36,715 nucleotides of DNA from CAYOEJ01 sp964403015 (GCA_964403015.1 CAYOEJ010000016.1:1-36715); one strand, 5' to 3'; positions 1-8,607 are shown, counted from the first letter of the stretch. Numbers and translations: made by a program. The notes: generated by a model from the letters alone, not told the origin.

Positions 1-213
1 AAGAAGCCTGCTAAGAAGGCCGCTGCTAAGAAGGATGCCAAGGCTGAGGAGAAGGCCGCTGACGAGTCGGCTGACTTCGATCCGTCAGACCACGTCATCG
101 ACGAGGTTGTCGCTTACTTCGAGAAGGCCGACGACGCTGAGAAGAAGCGCGTGATCAAGGCTGAGAAGGCTGGCAAGGCTCGCAAGACCCTGCTGGCTCA
201 GCTCGAAGGCTGA
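1..213 (+). CDS. C-terminal tail of a Lys/Ala-rich protein, probably trigger factor (partial)
   Basis: The reading frame is open from the first base to TGA at 211-213, giving 70 residues without a start. It begins with a Lys/Ala-rich linker, continues through an acidic Ala/Glu/Asp stretch and ends in a compact predicted helical segment (about residues 35-70, rich in Glu, Lys and Ala). No catalytic motif is visible. Its place directly upstream of clpP1-clpP2 is where actinobacteria usually carry tig, the ribosome-associated chaperone trigger factor, and some actinobacterial trigger factors have charged C-terminal extensions. The assignment rests on synteny only; any protein with a basic tail remains possible. 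A strong hairpin terminator follows about 40 bases after the stop. Confidence 0.45.
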   Translation, partial: KKPAKKAAAKKDAKAEEKAADESADFDPSDHVIDEVVAYFEKADDAEKKRVIKAEKAGKARKTLLAQLEG

Positions 214-252
214 TAGTGCTGCCGCAACTAATGTTGCGGATTAGTTTCAGGG

Positions 253-290
253 GAGCGGAGTGCGAATGGCACTCCGCTCGCTTGTTTCTG
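253..290 (+). terminator. Rho-independent terminator after the first gene
   Basis: A perfect 11-bp stem (253-263 pairing with 269-279) encloses the 5-nt loop GAATG and is followed by the T-rich tract GCTTGTTTC. It lies downstream of the TGA at 211-213 and separates the first gene from clpP1-clpP2, which therefore need their own promoter. Confidence 0.8.
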
Positions 291-320
291 ATCGGCTCGA
301 CGTGCCGTGTCCCCATCCTG

Positions 321-378
321 CGCCATCAGCGAAAAACACTGAAGCGGGAACGTTTTGGGGTGGGTTCGGCGTTAGTCT
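321..378 (+). promoter_or_regulatory. Candidate ClgR-type box and -10 of the clpP1-clpP2 promoter
   Basis: CGCCATCAGCG at 321-331 has the CGC-N5-GCG core, with the pyrimidine and purine at the conserved inner positions, of the actinobacterial ClgR box (Corynebacterium consensus WNNWCGCYNANRGCGWWS), followed by AA; the central A and some outer positions deviate. A TANNNT hexamer (TAGTCT, 373-378) lies downstream without a good -35, so the box would be centred near -59 of a start near 385, an activator-like position. ClgR is the known activator of clpP1P2 in actinobacteria. Its use here is inferred. Confidence 0.4.
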
Positions 379-396
379 CGAATGAGTGAATTTTTC

Positions 397-412
397 GATC
401 GGGTAACCGATC
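397..412. repeat. Inverted repeat in the clpP1 leader (possible operator)
   Basis: GATCGG-GTAA-CCGATC is a perfect 6-bp inverted repeat with a 4-nt spacer, about 57 bases before the clpP1 start. A second -10-like hexamer, TACGAT (415-420), follows it directly, so the repeat lies either in the 5' untranslated region or between promoter elements. No known regulator is assigned. Confidence 0.35.
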
Positions 413-468
413 AATACGATTGCTTTGAAAGAAGCACACTACGCCCACAGGGCCAAGGAGGAGGTTAC

Positions 469-1110
469 GTGAACAACGTGCCACAGCTTAACGGCGAGGG
501 CCAATCGGGTCTTGGCCTCGGCGACTCGATCTACAACCGGCTCCTCAAGGAGCGCATTATCTGGTTGGGCGATCAGGTTCGCGATGAGAACGCCAACATG
601 ATTTGTGCCCAGCTTCTGTTGCTTGCAGCGGAGGACCCCGATAAGGACATCTACCTCTACATCAACTCTCCGGGTGGCTCGGTCACCGCGGGTATGGCAA
701 TTTACGACACGATGCAGTACATCAAGCCTGATGTTGCGACCGTTGGAATGGGTCTTGCCGCGTCGATGGGTCAGTTCTTGCTAACAGCCGGTACGCCTGG
801 TAAGCGCTACATCACCCCGCACACCCGCGTCCTCATGCATCAGCCGCTCGGCGGTGCCGGCGGTACTGCAACTGAGATCCGCATTAACGCTGACCTCATC
901 TTGCAGATGAAGCAAATGCTCTCGGAGCTCAATGCGCAGCACACGGGTAAGACCGTGGAGCAGATTCTCGAGGATTCTGATCGTGACCATTGGTTTACCG
1001 CACAGGAGGCCATCGAGTACGGCTTCGTGGATCAGATCATTGAAAACTCATCGTCCGTAGTGGGCGGCGGCGGTGTAGACCGCGGCGCCTCCACCGGTGA
1101 CCAGAAGTGA
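469..1110 (+). CDS. clpP1: ATP-dependent Clp protease proteolytic subunit ClpP1
   Basis: This is one of two peptidase subunits of the cytoplasmic Clp protease, which degrades substrates unfolded by ClpX or ClpC. The 213-residue protein has the serine protease triad: Ser99 in GLAASMG, His124 in VLMHQP and Asp173 in DRDHW, plus the INSPGGS loop at 66-71. The GTG at 469 is chosen because an ideal Shine-Dalgarno AAGGAGGAGG (455-464) precedes it; an in-frame ATG at 382 would add 29 residues not conserved in the family. The C-terminus has a Gly-rich tail. It is followed after 11 bases by clpP2. In actinobacteria active protease is a mixed ClpP1-ClpP2 double ring, so the pair is expected to be co-transcribed. 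Confidence 0.96.
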   Translation: MNNVPQLNGEGQSGLGLGDSIYNRLLKERIIWLGDQVRDENANMICAQLLLLAAEDPDKDIYLYINSPGGSVTAGMAIYDTMQYIKPDVATVGMGLAASMGQFLLTAGTPGKRYITPHTRVLMHQPLGGAGGTATEIRINADLILQMKQMLSELNAQHTGKTVEQILEDSDRDHWFTAQEAIEYGFVDQIIENSSSVVGGGGVDRGASTGDQK

Positions 1111-1121
1111 AAGGGGCTCCC

Positions 1122-1832
1122 ATGACATCTCTCAACCTCCCTTCCATGATCGGTGGCACCACGGCGTCGATGAATGCAGGGGCTATGCCGGGCGGTATTG
1201 CACCCGCCATGCCGACGAACCGATACGTTCTCCCCAACTTTGAGGAGCGTACGCCCTACGGTTACAAGCGCCAAGATCCTTACGCGAAGTTGTTCGAGGA
1301 TCGCATCGTTTTCTTGGGTGTCCAGGTTGACGACGCTTCTGCCGACGACGTGATGGCTCAGCTTCTCGTTCTCGAGTCGCTCGACCCCGATTCGCCAATC
1401 ACGATGTACATCAACTCGCCCGGTGGTTCGTTTACCGCTCTGACAGCGATCTACGACACCATGCAGTACATCAAGCCGGAAATCCAGACGGTGTGTCTCG
1501 GACAGGCCGCCTCGGCTGCAGCAGTGCTGCTCGCTGCGGGTTCGCCCGGACGCCGCCTGGCACTTCCGAACGCGCGTGTGCTTATCCATCAGCCGGCAAT
1601 GGAAGGTGTTCAGGGCCAGGCTTCGGATATCGCGATCATCGCTGATGAGATTGATCGTATGAACCGCTGGCTCATCGACACCCTTGCTGCTCATACCGGC
1701 AAGCCGGCTGACCAGATCGAAAAGGACATTTCTCGAGACAAGATTCTGACGGCCGAGCAGGCCAAGGAATATGGTCTTGTTGATCAGGTCCTTGTTTCTC
1801 GCAAGGCTGCAACACAGGTAACTGCCGAATAA
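1122..1832 (+). CDS. clpP2: ATP-dependent Clp protease proteolytic subunit ClpP2
   Basis: The second ClpP paralogue has 236 residues and is expected to form the hetero-oligomeric protease with the upstream subunit. The triad is Ser131 (GQAASAAA), His156 (VLIHQP) and Asp206 (SRDKIL), with the NSPGGS loop at 98-103. The first 35 residues form a Met/Gly/Ala-rich extension, as in many actinobacterial ClpP2 proteins; part may be a processed propeptide. ATG 1122 is preferred over the GTG at 1107, which overlaps the clpP1 stop, because AAAGGGG (1110-1116) is correctly spaced. A strong terminator follows 28 bases after the stop, so the transcript probably ends here and clpX is separate. Confidence 0.96.
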   Translation: MTSLNLPSMIGGTTASMNAGAMPGGIAPAMPTNRYVLPNFEERTPYGYKRQDPYAKLFEDRIVFLGVQVDDASADDVMAQLLVLESLDPDSPITMYINSPGGSFTALTAIYDTMQYIKPEIQTVCLGQAASAAAVLLAAGSPGRRLALPNARVLIHQPAMEGVQGQASDIAIIADEIDRMNRWLIDTLAAHTGKPADQIEKDISRDKILTAEQAKEYGLVDQVLVSRKAATQVTAE

Positions 1833-1860
1833 TTCCGTTGTTTGACGACGACGGTAGTAA

Positions 1861-1895
1861 AGGTGAGGGACGGGTTTCCGTCCCTCACCTTTTTG
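1861..1895 (+). terminator. Rho-independent terminator of clpP1-clpP2
   Basis: A perfect 13-bp stem (1861-1873 with 1878-1890), a GTTT loop and a trailing T run (1890-1894) form a textbook intrinsic terminator 28 bases after clpP2. It isolates the two peptidase genes from clpX. Confidence 0.93.
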
Positions 1896-2091
1896 TCCTG
1901 TAGTTAGTTGTTCTTTTTTGTCAGACAGCCCGGTGTTCTAGATCGGGGGAATTATTGTCGGAGCCGAATGCGAAGATTGGCTCAGAACTAGAAAATGCGC
2001 GGAGCGCCACGGTGTGGCACGCTGGCAGGAGAGTGGCAATTGGTGTGGAATAGTCACTACCGAATGCCTGAAAGCAATGGAGGATGGCTCA

Positions 2092-3378
2092 ATGACGCGA
2101 ACAGCCGACGCGGCAGACATGCTGAAGTGTTCGTTCTGCCAGAAAAGCCAGCGACAGGTCCGTAAGCTCATCACGGGTTCTGGCGTTTATATCTGCAATG
2201 AGTGCATTGAACTGTGCAACGAGATCATTGAGGAAGAACTCGGGCAGGAGTCCGAAGAGCACGAAGCAAAGGAACTTCCCAAGCCACAGGACATTTTTGA
2301 TTTCCTCAACGAATACGTCGTCGGCCAAAACGGTGCCAAGCGAACGCTAGCGGTTGCGGTCTACAACCATTACAAGCGCGTCAGGGCTAAGGAACAGCAG
2401 AAGTCATCCGTTTCTGGCAAGAATAATGCCGATATTTCCGAGGAAGTAGAGATCGGAAAGTCGAACATTCTTCTGATGGGACCCACGGGCACGGGTAAGA
2501 CCTACCTGGCTCAATCCCTGGCAAAGATGCTCGATGTGCCATTTGCGATTGCTGATGCTACGGCTCTGACGGAAGCAGGCTACGTCGGCGAGGACGTCGA
2601 AAATATTCTCCTTAAGCTCATCCAAGCTGCAGATGACGACATTCCGCGTGCAGAGCGCGGCATTATCTACATCGATGAGATTGACAAGATTTCTCGCAAG
2701 TCCGAAAACCCTTCGATCACGCGAGATGTATCGGGCGAAGGCGTTCAGCAGGCTCTGCTAAAGATTATCGAGGGAACCGTCGCATCTGTTCCTCCGCAAG
2801 GAGGCCGAAAGCACCCCCAGCAAGAATTCCTCGAGATTGATACGTCCAACGTGTTGTTCATTCTTGCGGGAGCGTTTGCGGGTATGGAAGACATCGTCTC
2901 CTCCAGAACCGGGCGTCGTGGCATCGGATTCGGCGCAAAGCTCCATGAGGCTGATCGTGGTGCGGAGGTTTTCAAGGAGGTCACTCCTGAGGATCTCCAC
3001 AAGTTTGGTTTGATCCCGGAGCTCGTCGGTCGACTTCCGATCATCGCGACGGTAGACGAACTGACGGAAGAGGATCTCATTCAGATCCTCACGGCTCCAA
3101 AGAACGCGCTGCTCAAGCAATACCAGAAGATGTTCGAGCTCGATGGAGTCAAGCTCGAGATGACCGAATCGGCTCTGTCGAAGATTGCTCACGAGGCAAT
3201 CGACCGCGGCACGGGTGCGCGAGGACTTCGCTCAATCATGGAGAACATTCTTCGAGAGCTTATGTTTGAGCTTCCATCCCGCGCGGATGTTGAGAAGGTC
3301 GTCATTGATGGTGACGTGATCGATGGGACCGGAGAACCAAAGATGGTTCTTGCGGACCGAAAGAATAAATCAGCCTAG
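2092..3378 (+). CDS. clpX: ATP-dependent Clp protease ATP-binding subunit ClpX
   Basis: This is the AAA+ unfoldase that recognises substrates and threads them into ClpP. The 428-residue product has an N-terminal zinc-binding domain (Cys13, Cys16, Cys35, Cys38), Walker A GPTGTGKT (130-137), pore-loop GYVGE (163-167), Walker B IIYIDE (191-196) and an IGFGAK segment matching the ClpP-docking IGF loop. Length is normal for the family. ATG 2092 is chosen because GGAGG (2079-2083) sits 8 bases upstream and the protein then begins just before the zinc finger; the longer frame from 2014 has no support. The 196 bases between the clpP2 terminator and this start presumably contain its promoter, but no convincing -35/-10 pair was found. 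Confidence 0.96.
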   Translation: MTRTADAADMLKCSFCQKSQRQVRKLITGSGVYICNECIELCNEIIEEELGQESEEHEAKELPKPQDIFDFLNEYVVGQNGAKRTLAVAVYNHYKRVRAKEQQKSSVSGKNNADISEEVEIGKSNILLMGPTGTGKTYLAQSLAKMLDVPFAIADATALTEAGYVGEDVENILLKLIQAADDDIPRAERGIIYIDEIDKISRKSENPSITRDVSGEGVQQALLKIIEGTVASVPPQGGRKHPQQEFLEIDTSNVLFILAGAFAGMEDIVSSRTGRRGIGFGAKLHEADRGAEVFKEVTPEDLHKFGLIPELVGRLPIIATVDELTEEDLIQILTAPKNALLKQYQKMFELDGVKLEMTESALSKIAHEAIDRGTGARGLRSIMENILRELMFELPSRADVEKVVIDGDVIDGTGEPKMVLADRKNKSA

Positions 3379-3452
3379 GAACCGTATCTGAGGTCTGAGA
3401 CGGGCAAGCCTGCCGGTCTTCAAGGTTGCTACGCTCGCCCCAGGAGGTTCTC

Positions 3453-3779
3453 ATGACTGATACGAGCCGTTCACCGAGCATCCCTGAAGAGCTCGAAGCA
3501 TACCGGAAGACGATCGATAATCTCGATGCATCGCTCGTCCATATCCTCGCAGAGCGCTTTCGCTGTACACAGCAAGTGGGCGTATTGAAGGCTGAGCAGG
3601 GACTCCCAGCATCCGATCCGGCGCGCGAAGATCGTCAGGTTGCTCGGTTGCGAGCGCTCGCCGACGAGTCCGGCCTCGACCCAGTTTTTGCAGAGAAGTT
3701 TTTGAAGTTCATTGTTGCTGAGGTTATTCAGCACCATGAAGAAATTGCGGCGGAGAAGAGCGGCGAGCAAGAAGCGTAG
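3453..3779 (+). CDS. Chorismate mutase (AroQ-type, monofunctional)
   Basis: This is a 108-residue all-helical AroQ-fold enzyme converting chorismate to prephenate for phenylalanine and tyrosine synthesis. Residues matching the active-site pattern of the E. coli P-protein domain are Arg18 in the first helix, Arg35/Arg37, Lys46 (GVLKAE), then Asp55, Arg58 and Glu59 (DPAREDR), and a Gln near the C-terminus (VIQHH). ATG 3453 is preceded by CAGGAGG (3441-3447), so the upstream in-frame start at 3426 is not used. No prephenate dehydratase or secretion signal is fused to it. It follows clpX after 74 bases and is closed by a hairpin shared with the convergent acyl-CoA ligase. Confidence 0.85.
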   Translation: MTDTSRSPSIPEELEAYRKTIDNLDASLVHILAERFRCTQQVGVLKAEQGLPASDPAREDRQVARLRALADESGLDPVFAEKFLKFIVAEVIQHHEEIAAEKSGEQEA

Positions 3780-3815
3780 TCGCGGTCGCAGATAGCTGCA
3801 GCGCCGTGCGCAGAA

Positions 3816-3849
3816 GAGGAGCCCCGACCATTCTTGGTCGAGGCTCCTC
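3816..3849. terminator. Bidirectional terminator-like hairpin
   Basis: A stem of 8 bp plus 6 bp with one internal mismatch (3816-3830 with 3835-3849) and a TTCT loop lies between the convergent chorismate mutase and acyl-CoA ligase genes. The 3' flank is CCCTT, only weakly T-rich. It probably serves the chorismate mutase transcript. Confidence 0.7.
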
Positions 3850-3855
3850 CCTTAT

Positions 3856-3940
3856 GCAGTGCGACTAGCGATCCAGCGTGACTACTTGAGCAGTGCGACT
3901 ACCTGTGCATTGCCACTAGCGATGCAGCGTGACTACTTAC
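3856..3940. repeat. Degenerate 17-bp tandem repeat, five units
   Basis: Units start at 3856, 3873, 3890, 3907 and 3924, each exactly 17 bp, with approximate consensus GCAGTGCGACTACCGAT. Two larger blocks (3856-3887 and 3907-3938) agree at 29 of 32 positions, suggesting duplication of a two-unit block. The last unit runs into the stop codon of the minus-strand acyl-CoA ligase (3933-3935). Confidence 0.8.
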
Positions 3941-5765
3941 CTTCGTAGATGGCGTCAATCCTGTCGGCAAAGTCGCGGTGCACGATGGCACGCTTGACCT
4001 TGAGCGACGGCGTAAGATAGCCGTTTTCCACGGTGAAGTCAGTGGGTAGGATTTCAAACTTGCGAATCGACTCGGCGCGGGAAACGTGCTCGTTGGTTCG
4101 CTTCACCGCTCGGTCCACGGCGGCGATTACCTGGGGGTCGTTGACCGCCTGGGCCACGGACATCGGTTCGAGCCCGCGGTTAGCCAGCCACTGTGGCAGA
4201 GCCTCGGCGTCAAGGGTGACAAGAGCACCGATGAACGGCTTCTGGTCGCCAACAGCAACCACTTGAGAAATGATCGGGTGGGAGCGGAGGCGGTCTTCGA
4301 GTTCCGCTGGAGCAACGTTCTTGCCGCCAGCAGTCACGATGATTTCCTTCTTGCGGCCCGTGACCCAGATGAACTCGTCGTCGTCGATCCGGCCGATATC
4401 GCCAGTGCGGAACCAGCCGTCCTCGGTGAACGCCTCAGCGGTTGCCTCGGGATTGTTGTGGTACCCACGGAACACGTGAGCGCCCTTGACGAGGATCTCG
4501 CCGTCGTCGTCGATCTTCATGTAAGCACCGGGGTAGGCGACGCCAACGGAACCAACACGGATTGCGTTGGAACGGTTGACGCAGGTAGGTGCGGAGGTCT
4601 CGGTGAGGCCGTAACCTTCGAGAACGGTGAGGCCAATACCGCGGAAGAACGATCCGAGACGTTCACCGAGCGGCGCGCCCCCGGAAACGGCGTAGCGGAG
4701 CTTGCCACCGGTAACGGCCTTGAGCTTGGAGTAGACGAGGCGGTCACCGAGCTTCTGTTGAGCCGTGAGGGCCGCCGAGGGACCTTCAGGTGTCTCGAGT
4801 GCACGCGCGTAGTTAATCGCCACCTTGGCAAAGTAACGGAACATGCGAAGCTTGGTACCCTTGCCAGCCTTGGCATCTGCAGAGTTGTAGATCTTTTCGA
4901 AGATCCGCGGAACTGCGAGGATGAACGTGGGACGGAAGGACTGCATGTCCGCAACGAGGTTGCGGGTGTCGGGGGAATAGCCCACAACGGCGTCGGCAAC
5001 CATGGCCACCACGTTCACAAATCGCGCGAAAACGTGAGCCATGGGCAAGAAGAGCAGAATTCTCGCGCCCTTGTGCTTGATCACGTTCATGAGGCCTTCA
5101 TCCACCGGACCATTCATGGCCACGTGAAGAATGTTGCGGTGCGTCAGTTCCACACCCTTGGGGCGCCCCGTGGTACCAGAGGTGTAGATGATCGTCCACA
5201 GATCGTCTGCCTTGATGGCGTCGATGCGCTCGTCGAGAATGTGGTCGTCGTCCAGCGAGCCGGCGGCCGTGATCGTGGACTGCGCGTTATCGGAGATCAC
5301 GAAGATCTTCTCGAAGCTCTCGACACGGTCAAGGACGGGTGCAACGATGTTGTGCAGGGCGGAATCCTCCACCACGGCAAACTTCACTGCAGAATCTGAA
5401 ATGATCCACTCGGCTTGGTCCGTTGATGAGGTTTCATAAATGGGAATCGCATGTCCGCCGGCAAACTGAATCGCGTAATCGAAGAGCGACCACTCGTAGG
5501 ACGTGCGGGCCATGATGGCAACTGAGTCGCCTGGTTCAAGACCTTCAGCCACAAGGCCGCGTGCGAGGGCGCGAATTTCGTCGAGGAACTGGCCCCACGT
5601 AACAGACACCCAGGTGTTGCCCAGATTGGATTTGCGCTCGATGACCACCTGCATAGGGCGCTCTTCGCCCATACGGCGGATAAGTGACGGCACGTTCATC
5701 GTGTCCGTAATCTCGATGAGGCCCGGAATGAAGGCTACACCTTCGTCTTCAATGTATTCGCTCAC
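3933..5765 (-). CDS. Long-chain fatty acid-CoA ligase (AMP-forming, FadD15-like)
   Basis: This adenylate-forming enzyme should activate long-chain fatty acids to acyl-CoA at the membrane face. Of 610 residues, the main domain holds the AMP-binding P-loop YTSGTTGRPKG (194-204), the YGLTET motif (385-390) and the RTGD motif (453-456); the hinge and C-terminal domain start at GRKKEIIVTAGGKN (470-483), which contains conserved basic residues. The start is the GTG at 5763-5765, because AAAAGGA lies just upstream on the minus strand; the open frame continues to 5957 but would run through a hairpin and lacks homology. It lies downstream of valS in the same direction but is separated by the 5888-5917 hairpin. 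Exact chain-length specificity cannot be read from sequence. Confidence 0.92.
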   Translation of the reverse strand: MSEYIEDEGVAFIPGLIEITDTMNVPSLIRRMGEERPMQVVIERKSNLGNTWVSVTWGQFLDEIRALARGLVAEGLEPGDSVAIMARTSYEWSLFDYAIQFAGGHAIPIYETSSTDQAEWIISDSAVKFAVVEDSALHNIVAPVLDRVESFEKIFVISDNAQSTITAAGSLDDDHILDERIDAIKADDLWTIIYTSGTTGRPKGVELTHRNILHVAMNGPVDEGLMNVIKHKGARILLFLPMAHVFARFVNVVAMVADAVVGYSPDTRNLVADMQSFRPTFILAVPRIFEKIYNSADAKAGKGTKLRMFRYFAKVAINYARALETPEGPSAALTAQQKLGDRLVYSKLKAVTGGKLRYAVSGGAPLGERLGSFFRGIGLTVLEGYGLTETSAPTCVNRSNAIRVGSVGVAYPGAYMKIDDDGEILVKGAHVFRGYHNNPEATAEAFTEDGWFRTGDIGRIDDDEFIWVTGRKKEIIVTAGGKNVAPAELEDRLRSHPIISQVVAVGDQKPFIGALVTLDAEALPQWLANRGLEPMSVAQAVNDPQVIAAVDRAVKRTNEHVSRAESIRKFEILPTDFTVENGYLTPSLKVKRAIVHRDFADRIDAIYEGK

Positions 5766-5887
5766 GGCTATCCTTTTCGCTTCGGGTACGACGCCGGATG
5801 GATACGTACACGGCAATGCTTGGTTACAGGAGGTTACGATACCGTAAGGTGGCGCCGAGTGTGGAGAGGTGTGCGGCACGTGATGGA

Positions 5888-5917
5888 ATTGGCCCCGGCG
5901 CAATCGCCGGGGCCAAT
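5888..5917 (-). terminator. Terminator-like hairpin after valS
   Basis: A perfect 13-bp GC-rich stem (5888-5900 with 5905-5917) with a 4-nt loop lies 24 bases beyond the valS stop. There is no T run on either side, so it may be a weak or factor-assisted terminator, or an mRNA 3'-end stabiliser. Confidence 0.65.
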
Positions 5918-5940
5918 GAGGTTGATTGCCAGTTTCTGCC

Positions 5941-8607
5941 TTATTTCTTAGGCTCAACCGGTTCGAGCTCGAAGGCTGTCACCTGCGCTTCGGCCACATC
6001 AGCTGCTTCAACGACGAGTTCGCCGTTCACGTGGGCGACGCCCGTGAGGTCGTTAAGTGCGGTGCGGACGTGAGCTTCGTCGTCGGTAGGTACTTGGAGT
6101 GTCACCGCGACATACGGCGTGCGCTGGGAGACCTTCTGCTCTGACTTGACCTTGCGAAGCGCTGCGAGCGCTGCGCCGGCCGCATCGAGGAGGTGTGGAT
6201 CTACGTCGCCAGCCGCACCTGTCAAGGTATCCGACGTTGGCCACTCGGCCTGATGTACCGAGCCAGCGCGGTACCACGACCACACCTCTTCGGTTGCATA
6301 GGGGAGCACCGGTGCGAACAGTCGCACGAACGTGTCGACAGCGAGGTTCAGCGTCACCCGCGCGGAACGAACAGCGTCTGCTCGACCGGCGTCGGTAAAC
6401 ACACCGTCGCGATCGTAGGCGCGATCTTTCACGAGTTCGAGGTAATCGTCACAGAACGTCCAGAAGCACGTCTCGGAAAGCTCGAGGGCACGGGTGTGAT
6501 CGTACTTCTCGTAAGCCTCGGTGGCCTGATCAACCACGTGGGCGAGCTGAGCGAGCATTGCTTTGTCAAGATCGTCGGTGACTGCCGATGCATCAAGATC
6601 AACTGCGGCGTCGCCACCGGCCATCGATAGTGCAAACTTTGACGCGTTAAGCACCTTCATCGCAAGGCGGCGGCCGATCTTCATCTGCTGCTCGTCGAAA
6701 GCGGCGTCGGTGCCAAGGCGAGCGGATGCGGCCCAGTAGCGAACGGCGTCGGAGCCATGCTTTTCGAGCAAGCCCATGGGCGTAACCACGTTGCCCTTGG
6801 ACTTGGACATCTTCTTGCGGTCTGGATCAAGGATCCACCCTGAGATGCCGGCATGCTTCCATGGAATTTCGCCGAACTCGAGGTGAGAGCGAACCATGGT
6901 TGAGAAGAGCCAAGTGCGGATGATGTCCTGGCCCTGCGGGCGCAGATCCATGGGGAAAGTGTTGGCGAAGAGTTCATCATCCGTGAGCCAGCCGCCGGCA
7001 ATCTGCGGAGTTAGCGAGGAGGTCGCCCACGTATCCATGATGTCGACTTCGCCGACGAAACCGCCAGCCTGACCACGCTGGGACTCATCGAATCCCTCGG
7101 GGCAATCGCTGGAGGGGTCAACGGGAAGCTGGTCGACGGAGGGGACGAGAACGTCGTCGTAATCAACATCGCCAGACTCGGTCACGCGGTACCACAATGG
7201 CAGCGGGACGCCGAAGAAACGCTGGCGTGAAATCAGCCAGTCGGTGTTCAGGCCTTCAACCCAGTTGTTGTAGCGCACGCGCATAAAGTTCGGGTGGAAC
7301 TGCAGCTCTTGGCCGCGCTTGAGGAGGTTATCGCGCAGGTCCTTGCCGTTTGAGTCTTCAAACGGGCGGCCGCCGTTGCGGATGTACCACTGGCGCGAGG
7401 TGACGATTTCGAGCGGCTTGTCGCCCTTCTCAAAGAAGTTCGTCATGCGCTGCGTGGGCTTTTCTTCGCCCACCATCTCACCGGTCTCCTTGAGCTTTTC
7501 CACCAGCACCTTGCGGGCGGAGAAGGTGGTCTTGCCAGCCATCTCCTCATACATATCAACACCGTGTGCGGAGGTGATCCACTCGGGAGTCTCGCGCAGC
7601 ATACGGCCGTCCTTGCCGAGCACCGAGCGCATCGGAAGGTTGAGCTCGCGCCACCACTGAACGTCGGTGAGATCGCCGAAGGTACAGCACATGGCGATGC
7701 CGGCTCCCTTGTCCATTTCTGCAGCTGGGTGCGCAAGGACGGGAAGTTCAACGTCAAAGACCGGCGACGTTACCGTGGTGCCGAACAGATGCTGGTAGCG
7801 CTCGTCGTCGGGATGGGCGATCAGCGCAACGCAGGCGGGCAGGAGCTCGGGACGGGTGGTCTCGATCGCGATGTCTTCACCATCGCCATGGAAGTTAATG
7901 GTGTGGTAAGCGCCGGGGTACTCGCGTGCTTCCAGTTCTGCTTGAGCCACTGCCGTCTGGAAAGTGATGTCCCACAGACCGGGCGCCTGCGCCTGGTATG
8001 CCTCACCGCGTTCGAGATTCTTGAGGAACGCTGCCTGGGCGACCTTCTGTGCCTTGGCGCCAATCGTCTGGTAATTCTGCTGCCAATCGACCGACAGGCC
8101 GAGGTGGCGCCATAGCGCTTCGAACTGCTTCTCGTCGTCGGCCGTGAGTTTCCAGCACAGCTCAATGAAGTTGCGACGCGAAATAGGCTTCTGATCCGCA
8201 TACTTAATGGACTTGCCATCGCCACCGTCGTGCGGGGGAACGAAGTTCTCCTCGTACGGCAGCGACGGATCACAGCGCACGCCGTAGTAGTTCTGCACGC
8301 GACGCTCAGTTGGCAGACCGTTGTCGTCCCAACCCATCGGGTAGAACACGTTCATCCCCTGCATGCGCTTGTAACGCGCCACCACATCCGTGTGGGTGTA
8401 GCTGAAAACGTGGCCCACGTGGAGCGAGCCCGAGACGGTCGGGGGAGGGGTATCGATGGAGTACACCTCGTTTCGCGAGGTATTCGTGTTGAAGGTGTAG
8501 GTGCCGTTATCGGTCCAGGTCTTACCCCAACGGTCTTCGAGACCCTCGAGCGAAACCCTATCCGGAACCTCCGTGTGATCGAGCAATGCGGAATTGTTTT
8601 CAGTCAT
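5941..8607 (-). CDS. valS: Valine-tRNA ligase
   Basis: This class I aminoacyl-tRNA synthetase charges tRNA-Val. The 888-residue protein shows the HIGH-type signature HVGH (63-66), the GWDDNGLPTERRVQ segment (92-105), the editing-domain ETTRPELLP stretch (249-257), the WLISRQRFFG block (457-466) and KMSKS (599-603), then an anticodon-binding domain and a C-terminal Ala-rich arm. Length is normal. The ATG at 8605-8607 has no Shine-Dalgarno; a -10-like GACAAT ends exactly 6 nt before it, so the mRNA may be leaderless. It is divergent from the CofE-like gene across about 160 bases. Confidence 0.96.
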   Translation of the reverse strand: MTENNSALLDHTEVPDRVSLEGLEDRWGKTWTDNGTYTFNTNTSRNEVYSIDTPPPTVSGSLHVGHVFSYTHTDVVARYKRMQGMNVFYPMGWDDNGLPTERRVQNYYGVRCDPSLPYEENFVPPHDGGDGKSIKYADQKPISRRNFIELCWKLTADDEKQFEALWRHLGLSVDWQQNYQTIGAKAQKVAQAAFLKNLERGEAYQAQAPGLWDITFQTAVAQAELEAREYPGAYHTINFHGDGEDIAIETTRPELLPACVALIAHPDDERYQHLFGTTVTSPVFDVELPVLAHPAAEMDKGAGIAMCCTFGDLTDVQWWRELNLPMRSVLGKDGRMLRETPEWITSAHGVDMYEEMAGKTTFSARKVLVEKLKETGEMVGEEKPTQRMTNFFEKGDKPLEIVTSRQWYIRNGGRPFEDSNGKDLRDNLLKRGQELQFHPNFMRVRYNNWVEGLNTDWLISRQRFFGVPLPLWYRVTESGDVDYDDVLVPSVDQLPVDPSSDCPEGFDESQRGQAGGFVGEVDIMDTWATSSLTPQIAGGWLTDDELFANTFPMDLRPQGQDIIRTWLFSTMVRSHLEFGEIPWKHAGISGWILDPDRKKMSKSKGNVVTPMGLLEKHGSDAVRYWAASARLGTDAAFDEQQMKIGRRLAMKVLNASKFALSMAGGDAAVDLDASAVTDDLDKAMLAQLAHVVDQATEAYEKYDHTRALELSETCFWTFCDDYLELVKDRAYDRDGVFTDAGRADAVRSARVTLNLAVDTFVRLFAPVLPYATEEVWSWYRAGSVHQAEWPTSDTLTGAAGDVDPHLLDAAGAALAALRKVKSEQKVSQRTPYVAVTLQVPTDDEAHVRTALNDLTGVAHVNGELVVEAADVAEAQVTAFELEPVEPKK

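Noticed and set aside
4086..5399. A 437-codon open frame on the plus strand opposite the acyl-CoA ligase
   Set aside because: It mirrors the codon bias of the real minus-strand gene, has no ribosome-binding site or recognisable family, and the ligase motifs on the other strand are unmistakable.
5766..5957. N-terminal extension of the acyl-CoA ligase up to 5957
   Set aside because: It would translate through the valS terminator hairpin, has no family similarity, and a good Shine-Dalgarno precedes the GTG at 5765.
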